Below, piece by piece: positions 53,828 to 61,232 of a stretch of 64,000 bases of DNA; position 1 is the first letter of the stretch; each line of letters starts with the position of its first letter. Source of the stretch: Rossellomorea marisflavi (lineage in GTDB: Bacteria; Bacillota; Bacilli; Bacillales; Bacillaceae_B); assembly GCF_009806575.1 (NCBI RefSeq), contig NZ_CP047095.1:4220001-4284000 (forward strand), read 5' to 3'. The notes under the pieces are model-generated. The model had not been told where the DNA came from. It made no database searches and was given only the letters and a program-made list of their open reading frames with translations. The position numbers were made by a program, and so were the translations under genes.

Positions 53828-54997
53828 TTATTCGAGTTTCCCCTTACTTGCACCGATCCCGACAAAGAGTTGGATCAGGGTCAGGAGCATGAGCAGGATG
53901 AATGGAATCGTCCAATTGGCGAACAGATCATGTAAGTAACCGAAGAACACGGGACCCACTGCCGCCAATAAGTAACCCATGGATTGGGCCATACCAGACA
54001 ATCCGGCCGCCTGGGCGCTGTCTGTTGTCCTCAGGACGAAGAACATCATGGCGAGGCCGAACATCGTTCCGATGCCGACCCCGATCAGGAGGACAGATAA
54101 CACGGTCAGGAAGCCTGTGATTAAACCGATTAATCCAAGGAACAGAAGGATGACGGACCCGATCGTCAACCACCTTTGATCACTCATCTTCTCTGCGACG
54201 ACGGGGATGATGAACGTCATGGGGATGATCGCCATCTGAAGCGTCGACACGACCCAACCTGCCTCATTGAGGGTATACCCTTGGTCATGAAGGATGGCCG
54301 GTAGCCAGGTAAGAAGGGTGTAGAACATGAAGGACTGGATACCCATGAAGATCGTGACATGCCAAGCCTTCAGGGAATTCCACATCCGCACCTTCACCGC
54401 CGGAGGCTCGATCACCTTTTCTTTTTTGACCGATTTTAATAAGAAGCTCCATAGGATGACCGAGAGCACGGCAAGGAAGGCCCATACCCCGAGTGAAGCG
54501 CGCCAGCCAAGGGAGCTTGACTGGGCAAGTGGGACACTGACGCCTGATGCCAGGCTCCCAAAGACGTTCATGGAAATCCCGTAGACTCCCGTGATCAATC
54601 CGACCTTCATGGGGAACGACTTTTTCACCAGGGCCGGCATGAGTACGTTACAGATGGCAATGGCGATCCCGACAAGACCGGTCCCGACGAAAAGCCAGCT
54701 GCCGTGGGGGAAGACGCGCAGGACCATGCCGGCAAGTAATACGACAAGAGCCGTATAAATGACCGGTTCGAGCCCGAACTTCAGTGAAAGTCTTGGCGCA
54801 AACGGTGAAAAAAGGGCAAAGGCGATGAGTGGGATGGTCATGATGCTCCCCGCCACAGCGTTAGAAAAATGGAAGTCCCCTTGGATCAATGGGATGAGCG
54901 GTCCGACTGAGGTGATTGGCGCCCTCAGATTCATGGCAATGAAGATCACCCCGATGACGGCTATCCAGCCCGCTTGCTGTTGTTTTGCTTCTTGCAT
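53828..54997 (-). CDS. CynX/NimT-type MFS transporter
   Basis: A 389-residue major facilitator with twelve hydrophobic segments, of the cyanate/2-nitroimidazole transporter group (FIAMNLRAPITSVGPLIPLI, GLEPVIYTALVVLLAGMVLR, GIAIAICNVLMPALVKKSFP, TGVYGISMNVFGS). B. subtilis YycB is the nearest type I recall. The substrate is unknown. The ATG at 54997 or the GTG at 55006 may start translation; both lie at the end of the GntR gene, so the two are cotranscribed. Confidence 0.88.
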   Translation of the reverse strand: MQEAKQQQAGWIAVIGVIFIAMNLRAPITSVGPLIPLIQGDFHFSNAVAGSIMTIPLIAFALFSPFAPRLSLKFGLEPVIYTALVVLLAGMVLRVFPHGSWLFVGTGLVGIAIAICNVLMPALVKKSFPMKVGLITGVYGISMNVFGSLASGVSVPLAQSSSLGWRASLGVWAFLAVLSVILWSFLLKSVKKEKVIEPPAVKVRMWNSLKAWHVTIFMGIQSFMFYTLLTWLPAILHDQGYTLNEAGWVVSTLQMAIIPMTFIIPVVAEKMSDQRWLTIGSVILLFLGLIGLITGFLTVLSVLLIGVGIGTMFGLAMMFFVLRTTDSAQAAGLSGMAQSMGYLLAAVGPVFFGYLHDLFANWTIPFILLMLLTLIQLFVGIGASKGKLE

Positions 54998-55002
54998 ACA
55001 AT

Positions 55003-55698
55003 TCACTTCTTTCTGTTATGTTCAATGGCATTGATTTGATCAATAAGCGTCCCAAGGTACTTTTTGACGCATTCGGAAGCTTGGACAGGGTCTTTTGCCT
55101 CTATGGCTGAAAGGAGTTCTGTGTGCATCCTGATATCTTCGTGATTCAGATCGTTCAGATCAATAAGGTTATAGACTGATTGATGGACAGAGTCGATGAT
55201 TGAGTCGTACATCTCCATGAACATGGCATTCCCCGACGCACGAATGACCGATTGATGGAAGGCGATATCCTGCCGGACGAATGCCCCGGAATCGATCTCT
55301 TCAGCAGCTTCCTGCCACAAAGCCAGGAGGCTGCGCATTTCCCCAAGCTGTTCGTCCGTCCTTCTCAGGGCTGCCTTTTCAGCTGCCTCCCGTTCGAGGG
55401 CCAGCCTCAGCTCAAGGACCTCCACCAAATCGCCTGCTCTCATCCGTTTACGAAGGGCACGGTCAAGGCCGCTGTGACTCTTTACGGTGGTTCCGATTCC
55501 CTGTCTCGTTTCCAGATATCCGGCGTGAACAAGGGACCTGATCGCTTCCCGAAGGGTATTGCGGCTGATCCCCAGGGTGTCCATCAGGACCGGTTCCGGC
55601 GGAATCTTCTCACCAATCGGCCACTCCCCGCTCTCAAGAAGTTGTTCAAGCTGATTCAGGGCCTGCTCGGTCAATGTTTTTGATTGCACCTTTTCCAT
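55003..55698 (-). CDS. GntR/FadR-family regulator of MFS transporter
   Basis: A 231-residue FadR-type regulator with a GntR winged helix (about 8-75; GEKIPPEPVLMDTLGISRNT, LREAIRSLVHAGYLETRQG) and an FCD ligand-binding domain (about 90-225; LRLALEREAAEKAA, DIAFHQSVIRASGN, MHTELLSAIEAKD) with the conserved metal-binding Asp/His residues present. It lies directly before the CynX-type transporter gene, which it likely controls in response to a small organic acid or similar ligand. The direct repeat ATTGG..CATTGG at about 55731-55741 is a possible site. Confidence 0.88.
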   Translation of the reverse strand: MEKVQSKTLTEQALNQLEQLLESGEWPIGEKIPPEPVLMDTLGISRNTLREAIRSLVHAGYLETRQGIGTTVKSHSGLDRALRKRMRAGDLVEVLELRLALEREAAEKAALRRTDEQLGEMRSLLALWQEAAEEIDSGAFVRQDIAFHQSVIRASGNAMFMEMYDSIIDSVHQSVYNLIDLNDLNHEDIRMHTELLSAIEAKDPVQASECVKKYLGTLIDQINAIEHNRKK

Positions 55699-55753
55699 AA
55701 TGATCTGACTCCTTTTAAAGGTAGGATGATTGGTTCATTGGATGAGTATAACA

Positions 55754-55803
55754 TAAAAAGAAGCGCAGGAGCGGTTGAAGAACCGTTCCTGCGCTTCTTT
55801 TTG
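55754..55803 (-). terminator. ars operon terminator
   Basis: AAAGAAGCGCAGGAGCGGTT and its complement (one mismatch) form a 20-bp stem at 55757-55800 with a GAAG loop, just after the arsC stop; A/T tracts lie on both sides. Confidence 0.92.
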
Positions 55804-56223
55804 TTATTCTCCTGTACGGGCGAAACGCTCGATGCGTTCACCGATTTCATCCCGCACTCGCTGGAAGAATGCCCATTTTTCTTCTTCAGATCCTGTTGCC
55901 TTGGCCGGGTCCTCAAAGCCCCAGTGCTCGCGTTTTACGCCAGGCGGTGTCACAGGACACTTGTCTGCCGCATCACCGCATAGGGTCACGACAAGATCTG
56001 CTGAATTCAAGATGGCCGGATCAATGATATCAGATGTTTGATTCGAGATATCGATATCCGCTTCCTTCATCGCCTTTACAGCATTGGGATTCAAGCCATG
56101 GGCTTCGATTCCCGCACTGTAGACGTTCCACTCGTCTCCCAGGTGTTTTTTTGCCCAGCCTTCAGCCATCTGGCTGCGGCATGAATTTCCTGTACATAAA
56201 AAGTAGATGGTTTTCTTTGACAT
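55804..56223 (-). CDS. arsC: Arsenate reductase, thioredoxin-coupled
   Basis: A 139-residue low-molecular-weight phosphatase-type arsenate reductase that turns arsenate into arsenite in the cytoplasm. The P-loop CTGNSCRS holds the first catalytic Cys, and [12 protein letters not shown] holds the Cys pair that form the shuttle disulfide, as in S. aureus pI258/B. subtilis ArsC. AAGGAGAG precedes the ATG. Third gene of arsR-arsB-arsC. Confidence 0.96.
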   Translation of the reverse strand: MSKKTIYFLCTGNSCRSQMAEGWAKKHLGDEWNVYSAGIEAHGLNPNAVKAMKEADIDISNQTSDIIDPAILNSADLVVTLCGDAADKCPVTPPGVKREHWGFEDPAKATGSEEEKWAFFQRVRDEIGERIERFARTGE

Positions 56224-56256
56224 GGTGCGTCTCTCCTTACAATGAGTAGTGTGATT

Positions 56257-57555
56257 TTATAGGATCAGTAACCAGAGATACAGTCCGACCAGTGTAATGA
56301 ACAGGGTCGGGATCGTCAGGATGATACCTGTTTTGAAATACGTTCCCCAAGAGATCTTCACGCCCTTAAGGGACAATACATGAAGCCATAGCAACGTGGC
56401 CAGGGAACCGATCGGGGTGATCTTCGGCCCCAGGTCGGAGCCGATGACATTCGCATAAATCAAGGCTTCCCGGATGACCCCCGTCGTATTCGTATCCGAT
56501 ATGGCAATCGCGTCGATCATCACCGTCGGCATATTATTCATGACTGAGGAAAGGATGGCCGCAATGAAGCCCATTCCGATCGTTGCCGCAAACAGCCCTT
56601 GGTCCGCCGTAGCCTGGATGGCATCGGATAGGATATCAGTGAGACCTGCGTTGCGAAGTCCATATACCACCACATACATCCCGATCGAGAAGAACACGAT
56701 GGCCCATGGCGCACCCTTGATGACCGTCTTCGTGTTCACCACGGGACTTCGTTTCGCCATGATCAGGAAAAAGATTGCGACGATCCCCGCTACGATGGAG
56801 ACCGGGATCCCGATGAATTCGCTGACGAAATAGCCCGCAAGCAAAACAGCTAGGACCACCCACGACAGCTTGAACATTTTCTCATCTTTGATGGCGTCCA
56901 CCGGTTTTTTCAGCTGGGACACATCATATTTCCCCGGGATGCTCTTTCGGAAGAAGAGATAGAGCACCAGGATGCTTGCTCCAAGGGAGAAGAAGTTCGG
57001 GATGATCATGCGTGAAGCATATTCCACGAACCCGATGTTGAAGTAATCTGCCGATACAATGTTGACCAGATTGCTCACCACGAGGGGAAGCGATGTGGTA
57101 TCCGCAATGAATCCACTCGCCATGATGAAAGGAAATACGAGCTTCTCATTAAAGTTTAGATTCCTTACCATCGCCAAGACGATGGGCGTCAGAATCAATG
57201 CCGCTCCGTCATTTGCAAACAGGGCTGCCACCACGGCCCCTAAAAGCGAAACGTAGATGAACATGCGGACCCCGCTACCCTTGGCCGCTTTGGCCATATG
57301 AAGGGCTGCCCATTCAAAGAACCCGATTTCATCGAGAATGAGTGATATCAGGATGATGGCAATGAAGGTCAGGGTCGCGTTCCACACGATCGATGTAACA
57401 TCGATGACGTCACTGAATGTGACCACTCCGACGAGCAGAGCCAGGATTGCTCCGCCGCAGGCTGACCAGCCGATCGACAGGCCCTTCGGCTGCCATATGA
57501 CCAGCACCAGTGTGATCAGGAAGATCACCGATGCCAATATAACTTCTGTCAACAT
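56257..57555 (-). CDS. arsB: Arsenite efflux transporter ArsB
   Basis: A 432-residue ArsB-family antiporter with about twelve helices ([77 protein letters not shown]) that expels arsenite or antimonite. Length is normal. It lies between arsR and arsC with short gaps, forming a classical three-gene operon. Confidence 0.96.
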   Translation of the reverse strand: MLTEVILASVIFLITLVLVIWQPKGLSIGWSACGGAILALLVGVVTFSDVIDVTSIVWNATLTFIAIILISLILDEIGFFEWAALHMAKAAKGSGVRMFIYVSLLGAVVAALFANDGAALILTPIVLAMVRNLNFNEKLVFPFIMASGFIADTTSLPLVVSNLVNIVSADYFNIGFVEYASRMIIPNFFSLGASILVLYLFFRKSIPGKYDVSQLKKPVDAIKDEKMFKLSWVVLAVLLAGYFVSEFIGIPVSIVAGIVAIFFLIMAKRSPVVNTKTVIKGAPWAIVFFSIGMYVVVYGLRNAGLTDILSDAIQATADQGLFAATIGMGFIAAILSSVMNNMPTVMIDAIAISDTNTTGVIREALIYANVIGSDLGPKITPIGSLATLLWLHVLSLKGVKISWGTYFKTGIILTIPTLFITLVGLYLWLLIL

Positions 57556-57565
57556 AATTCCCCCT

Positions 57566-57913
57566 CTAGCAAGTTGCGTTCTCGCCCCTGCATCTCAATT
57601 GTTGAAGTACCTCATCGCTGTCGGAAATTTGTTGAAGGATCAGCTTGATCAATTCATGCTCCGGACACGAGGCATTTAATGAAAAATAGCGCCACTGACC
57701 CCTTCGTTCTTCCTTCACATAGTCGGCAATCTTCAGCTTTTTCAAATGCTGGCTGATGGACGGCTGACTCATTTCAAACATATCCACGAACTGACAGACA
57801 CAATAATCAGCCGAGCTCAACAGCTTCATCATCATCAGGCGCGTCGGGTCACCAAGCGTCTTCATACAAGCCGAAACCCTCTTTGCATCCATAACTGCTA
57901 TCGTTGTCAACAC
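57566..57913 (-). CDS. arsR: ArsR-family arsenic-sensing repressor
   Basis: A 115-residue winged-helix repressor ([40 protein letters not shown]). The metalloid site typical of ArsR, CVC in the recognition helix region, is seen as DYCVCQF; additional Cys occur in SACMKTL, ASCPEHE and the CRGENATC end. Start choice is uncertain: TTG 57916, GTG 57913 and TTG 57910 are all near GGAGGGGA; 57913 has the best distance. Confidence 0.9.
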   Translation of the reverse strand: MLTTIAVMDAKRVSACMKTLGDPTRLMMMKLLSSADYCVCQFVDMFEMSQPSISQHLKKLKIADYVKEERRGQWRYFSLNASCPEHELIKLILQQISDSDEVLQQLRCRGENATC

Positions 57914-57948
57914 CAATCCCCTCCCTGCACATTCATTTGTATGTACGG

Positions 57949-57989
57949 ATTATATAACGAATCACTTATATAATCAATAACTTATATAA
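57949..57989 (-). promoter_or_regulatory. ars promoter and ArsR operator repeats
   Basis: TTGATT (57972-57977), 17-bp spacer, TATAAT (57949-57954) on the minus strand. ACTTATATAA is repeated at 57964-57973 and 57980-57989 with a 16-bp period across the -35 region, the probable ArsR binding site. Confidence 0.75.
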
Positions 57990-58002
57990 AAAATAACGCA
58001 TA

Positions 58003-58046
58003 GGGGCGGTTCCGATGCGCCATTTTTGTCGCATCGGAACCGCCCC
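58003..58046 (-). terminator. Terminator after ArsO-like gene
   Basis: GGGGCGGTTCCGATGCG (58003-58019) and its perfect complement (58030-58046) form a 17-bp stem; on the minus strand TTATTTTTTATA follows after a few bases. Confidence 0.9.
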
Positions 58047-58067
58047 CGTGTTTTAGTGTTCCATCAC

Positions 58068-59369
58068 TCAGCTACAGGAGGTTGATGCACTGCAGGAGGA
58101 AGATGTTGTGGTCGGTTTTGAAAAGGTCACACTGCATACGCCGGTTTCAGGCAGTTCCAGCTCCACTTTCGAGGCGGCCTCTTCGTCTTGGCTTATGTGT
58201 GCCACCACAGACCGTACTTGCTCATACCCGGTTGCCATGAGGAATGTAGGGGCCCGGCCATAGCTCTTGGCTCCGACAATGTAGAAGTTTTTTTCCGGCT
58301 GACTGAGTTCCTTCTCACCATGCGGTCTTACCGTCCCGCAGCTGTGGACGTTCGGATCAATGAGAGGAGCGAGGGCTTTCACACTTTCTGTCGCTTCATC
58401 GATCGCCGTCCGCAGTTCGCTGAAAATGGTGCGGTCCGGACGATTGCCCGTATTGACGATCATTTCATCCACTCCTTTGATTTCAGTTGTGGCATTCTTG
58501 ATGATCAACGTTCCATTTTCAGCAGACATCACTTGCTCGATCTTGAATCCTTCATATACTTGGACGATGCCGGAATCGACGAGGCGATGGATGCGGCTCC
58601 CGAGTTCTCCCCTGGCAGCAAGAGCGTCTTTCTCCTCACCACCGTAAGCCTCACTGACGCTTTTCTTACGGATGATCCAGACAATTCCCGTTTCAGGGTA
58701 TGCTTCTTTCAGTGTTGCCAGTTCAAGGAGGGCATTAATGGCGGAGTGCCCGCTCCCGACAACAGCCACATTTTTTCCGGAATAACGTTCACGATGTTTC
58801 CCCGTCACATCCGGCATGCCATAGAATGATCGTTCGTTGGCATGTCGCTCACCGGAAAGCCAGACACCATCTGAATTGGCCGGGTTCGGGTTCCCCCAAG
58901 TCCCCGTAGCATCGATGACGGCCTGCGCTTCAACCTTGGAGACTTCCCCGTCACGCTCGACGTAGAGGACAAACGGGACTTCGTCACGGCCTGCCGTCTT
59001 CATCTTATCGCGATCTTTCTTGCTGATCGACAAGACCTTTGCATTCAGTTCAAGATGAGGCTTTATTTCAACGGTCTCAGAAAGGGGAATGAGGTAGTCA
59101 TCGACCAGCTCCCGGCCTGTCGGAAGCGCTTCCAGATCCGGCTCTTGCCATCCTTGGCGTTTCAACAACTCCACTGATTTTTTATCCATGTTATACCTCC
59201 AAGGTGAGAAGAGGCGGATATGTTCCCACGTCTTGATATTCGCTCCGACCGCTTCTCCTGCTTCAAATAGGACAAACGGTTGACCGTAACTGATAAGATG
59301 AGCGGCAGCTGCCAATCCGACTGGTCCCGCTCCGATGATGGCAATTGGTAATTGAGGTGATTGGTTCAT
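58068..59369 (-). CDS. ArsO-like flavin-dependent monooxygenase
   Basis: A 433-residue NAD(P)/FAD oxidoreductase. IAIIGAGPVGLAAAAHL is the FAD motif at residues 9-25, IDATGTWGNPNP the linker, NVAVVGSGHSAINALLEL the NADPH motif near 200, and VNTGNRPD a late flavin motif. The layout and the SPWRYNMD block resemble ArsO proteins found in arsenic operons. The C-terminus has a Cys/Ser tail (CSVTF, SSSCSASTSCS) that may bind arsenic. Its start overlaps the ArsN1-like gene by 4 bp. The precise reaction is not established. Confidence 0.8.
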   Translation of the reverse strand: MNQSPQLPIAIIGAGPVGLAAAAHLISYGQPFVLFEAGEAVGANIKTWEHIRLFSPWRYNMDKKSVELLKRQGWQEPDLEALPTGRELVDDYLIPLSETVEIKPHLELNAKVLSISKKDRDKMKTAGRDEVPFVLYVERDGEVSKVEAQAVIDATGTWGNPNPANSDGVWLSGERHANERSFYGMPDVTGKHRERYSGKNVAVVGSGHSAINALLELATLKEAYPETGIVWIIRKKSVSEAYGGEEKDALAARGELGSRIHRLVDSGIVQVYEGFKIEQVMSAENGTLIIKNATTEIKGVDEMIVNTGNRPDRTIFSELRTAIDEATESVKALAPLIDPNVHSCGTVRPHGEKELSQPEKNFYIVGAKSYGRAPTFLMATGYEQVRSVVAHISQDEEAASKVELELPETGVCSVTFSKPTTTSSSCSASTSCS

Positions 59370-59875
59370 GATTCTCTCTCCTTTTGGTTAGTTGGTAGAA
59401 TTTTTTCCATGATCATGACATCGACATATGTTCCATCCAGTATTCCTTGATCCTTAAAGATTCCCACTTCCCGGTATCCACGTTTCCTGTAGAGCCCTTG
59501 CCCAAGGGTATTAAACGGGAAGGTGAAGAGGACGAGTTTGTGAAACTGATTTTTGGCCGCTTCCTCCTCCAGGTTCCTCAGAAGCTGCCCGCCGATCCCT
59601 TGCCCTCTTGCTCCTCGCCTGATATAAACCGACAACTCGCCCACCCCGGCGTAGGCCGCCCGCGGGCTGTACGGTTGAATACTTGCATATCCGTTGATTC
59701 CACCCATATCTTCAGAAACCAGTACGATGTATCGCCCCTTATGACTTTGAAACCATTGGTTTATGTAAACTGCGTCTTTTTGATCCGTTTCCAGCGTGGC
59801 AATCCGGTCTTCAATCCCCTCGTTGTATATAGACAGGATCGCTGGTAGGTCCTTTTCTGTAGCATGACGAATCAC
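59366..59875 (-). CDS. ArsN1-like N-acetyltransferase (arsinothricin/phosphinothricin type)
   Basis: A 169-residue GNAT enzyme. VIRHATEKDLPAILSIYNEG at the start, YSPRAAYAGVGELSVYIRRG (substrate site and motif), GARGQGIGGQLL (acetyl-CoA loop) and GYREVGIFKDQGILDGTYVD are typical of ArsN1/PAT/Bar-like acetyltransferases, which inactivate the organoarsenical arsinothricin and the related phosphinothricin. GTG 59875 is the likely start, behind GGAGGTGG; an in-frame ATG at 59902 would enclose that site. Placed between a MarR regulator and the ArsO-like gene. Confidence 0.82.
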   Translation of the reverse strand: MIRHATEKDLPAILSIYNEGIEDRIATLETDQKDAVYINQWFQSHKGRYIVLVSEDMGGINGYASIQPYSPRAAYAGVGELSVYIRRGARGQGIGGQLLRNLEEEAAKNQFHKLVLFTFPFNTLGQGLYRKRGYREVGIFKDQGILDGTYVDVMIMEKILPTNQKERES

Positions 59876-59904
59876 TCCACCACCTCCATTTGAATTGACC
59901 ATTT

Positions 59905-59923
59905 ATTGACTTTATCAACTATT
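59905..59923. promoter_or_regulatory. Possible second MarR site before the ArsN1-like gene
   Basis: ATAGTTGATAAAGTCAAT (minus strand) resembles ATAGTTGATTAAGTCAAC at the MarR promoter (60436-60456), with one arm shortened. The MarR protein may bind here too. Confidence 0.45.
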
Positions 59924-59947
59924 AGCCCGAAAGCAACACCACTCCCA

Positions 59948-60403
59948 TCAAGTGGCGCAGCTTCCATTTCCTCCGTTCTGGCGCATAGCCGAGAGGAGGA
60001 GACTCATACTTTCCATGACCTGATCATGTTTCGCCGGCTCTATGAACTGAAAGATATTCCCGATGTATTGGAGCATCTGACCAGCAATTTCGTCCGCTTT
60101 CTCTTCACCTGTATCTGTCAGGGCAAGGAGCACGTAGCGCCGGTCTTTTGGATCGGCTGTCCGGGAGAGGAGCTCCATTTCTACAAGCTTGTTTACTTGT
60201 TTGCTTAGCATACCCGTATCCATCACCAGCTTTTGAGCCAGCATTTGAAGGGAGATAGCAGGACTTTTTTGAAGCTCATACACAATATGACTTTGCGTTA
60301 CCGTGATCCCGCAGCAGTCTGATCCATCTCGCTGCAATAATCCGAAATCCCTGACAAGCTGCTGAAGCATTTCGCGCATCTCACTCTGCTTTTCTTTATT
60401 CAT
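59948..60403 (-). CDS. MarR-family regulator with N-terminal Cys pair
   Basis: A 151-residue MarR protein (AISLQMLAQKLVMDTGMLSK, VNKLVEMELLSRTADPKDRR). The sequence GSDCCGITVTQSHIVYEL near residues 27-45 has an adjacent Cys pair at the start of the first core helix, and another Cys ends the protein (GNGSCAT). Such a pair is suited to binding a thiophilic metalloid or to redox sensing. It is the first gene of an operon with the ArsN1-like and ArsO-like genes, and a palindrome covers its promoter region. Confidence 0.85.
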   Translation of the reverse strand: MNKEKQSEMREMLQQLVRDFGLLQRDGSDCCGITVTQSHIVYELQKSPAISLQMLAQKLVMDTGMLSKQVNKLVEMELLSRTADPKDRRYVLLALTDTGEEKADEIAGQMLQYIGNIFQFIEPAKHDQVMESMSLLLSAMRQNGGNGSCAT

Positions 60404-60435
60404 AGAATCACTTCCTTATTTACATGATAATACCA

Positions 60436-60456
60436 ATAGTTGATTAAGTCAACTAT
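60436..60456. promoter_or_regulatory. Palindromic operator upstream of Cys-pair MarR
   Basis: ATAGTTGA (60436-60443) and TCAACTAT (60449-60456) are perfect inverted arms with a 5-base centre, 33 bp upstream of the MarR start. A second palindrome AAATAGT/ACTATTT (60483-60498) lies nearby, so the divergent GNAT gene may be controlled as well. Confidence 0.7.
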
Positions 60457-60538
60457 ATTTCTTGTTCTTTTTCTTTTTTTGAAAATAGTCTACTATTTAA
60501 GTGAGAAACAATCATATTTCCTAGAAAAGACGGCGGCA

Positions 60539-60973
60539 ATGTCATCACTAACGATTCTTACCAAAGAGAAACTGACTGATTGGATCCACCTGTACATCAA
60601 CGTATTCAATTCTCCGCCCTGGAACGAAACTTGGACCGTGGAGTCAGCAGAGGAACGGCTGTCCGACCTCCTGAGCACACCAAAGTCCCGCGGTTATACC
60701 CTGCACATTGATGGAAAGCCCGCCGGCTTCATTGCAGGTAGTGCCAAAAGGACATCAAAAGGGATGACCTTCTATATCGCAGAGCTTTGCGTCGACCCAT
60801 CCATACAGGGAAAAGGAATTGGATCCACACTCCTCTCTCACTTGGAAAAGGAACTGAACCGTGAAGGAATTCAGTCGATCTATCTTCTCACCTCGCCGGG
60901 ATCTCCTGCGGAAGGTTTTTATGAACGGCACTCCTTCACAAAGAATGACAACAGGATTATCATGCATAAATGA
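60539..60973 (+). CDS. GNAT-family N-acetyltransferase
   Basis: A 144-residue GNAT protein. FNSPPWNETWTVESAEERL near the start and AELCVDPSIQGKGIGSTLLS (acetyl-CoA loop) in the middle are typical, and GFYERHSFTKNDNRIIM ends the fold. ATG 60539 has a weak GGCGG site; the frame is open further upstream but that part overlaps the operator region. It is divergent from the Cys-pair MarR operon. The substrate is unknown. Confidence 0.85.
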   Translation: MSSLTILTKEKLTDWIHLYINVFNSPPWNETWTVESAEERLSDLLSTPKSRGYTLHIDGKPAGFIAGSAKRTSKGMTFYIAELCVDPSIQGKGIGSTLLSHLEKELNREGIQSIYLLTSPGSPAEGFYERHSFTKNDNRIIMHK

Positions 60974-60976
60974 AAG

Positions 60977-60992
60977 CGTTTCACGTGAAACA
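60977..60992. promoter_or_regulatory. parS-like site (ParB/Spo0J binding)
   Basis: CGTTTCACGTGAAACA matches the Bacillus parS consensus TGTTNCACGTGAAACA at 15 of 16 positions, with the 14-bp palindromic core perfect. It lies between the GNAT stop codon and a terminator. Confidence 0.85.
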
Positions 60993-60997
60993 ATAAA

Positions 60998-61031
60998 GCC
61001 TGGGAATGCTTATATTCAAGCATTCCCAGGC
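60998..61031. terminator. Bidirectional terminator
   Basis: GCCTGGGAATGCTT and AAGCATTCCCAGGC form a perfect 14-bp stem with a 6-base loop; on the minus strand TTTATTG follows. Confidence 0.92.
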
Positions 61032-61037
61032 AATTTA

Positions 61038-61133
61038 TCAATTCAGCACGTTACCCGTGATATACATCGTGATCAGACCGCCGAAAATAAAGAACAATAA
61101 GATCATACCCAAAATGATCCAGAATTTCTTCAT
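61038..61133 (-). CDS. Small membrane peptide, 31 residues
   Basis: A short open frame ending just before a strong terminator: MKKFWIILGMILLFFIFGGL followed by ITMYITGNVLN. A basic start and a single hydrophobic helix fit the many small Bacillus membrane peptides. The ATG has GAAGGG about 10 bases upstream; an in-frame ATG 18 bases earlier is also possible. The gap between the ABC exporter gene and the GNAT gene is otherwise empty, which supports it being a real gene. Confidence 0.6.
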   Translation of the reverse strand: MKKFWIILGMILLFFIFGGLITMYITGNVLN

Positions 61134-61232
61134 GTATAACCAACCCTTCATGGATATTGATACGCCCATTGTAACACAACAGGCTTAAAAACAACCCTCT
61201 CCGGATGCGTCCAAATGTGACAGAATCAGGGC

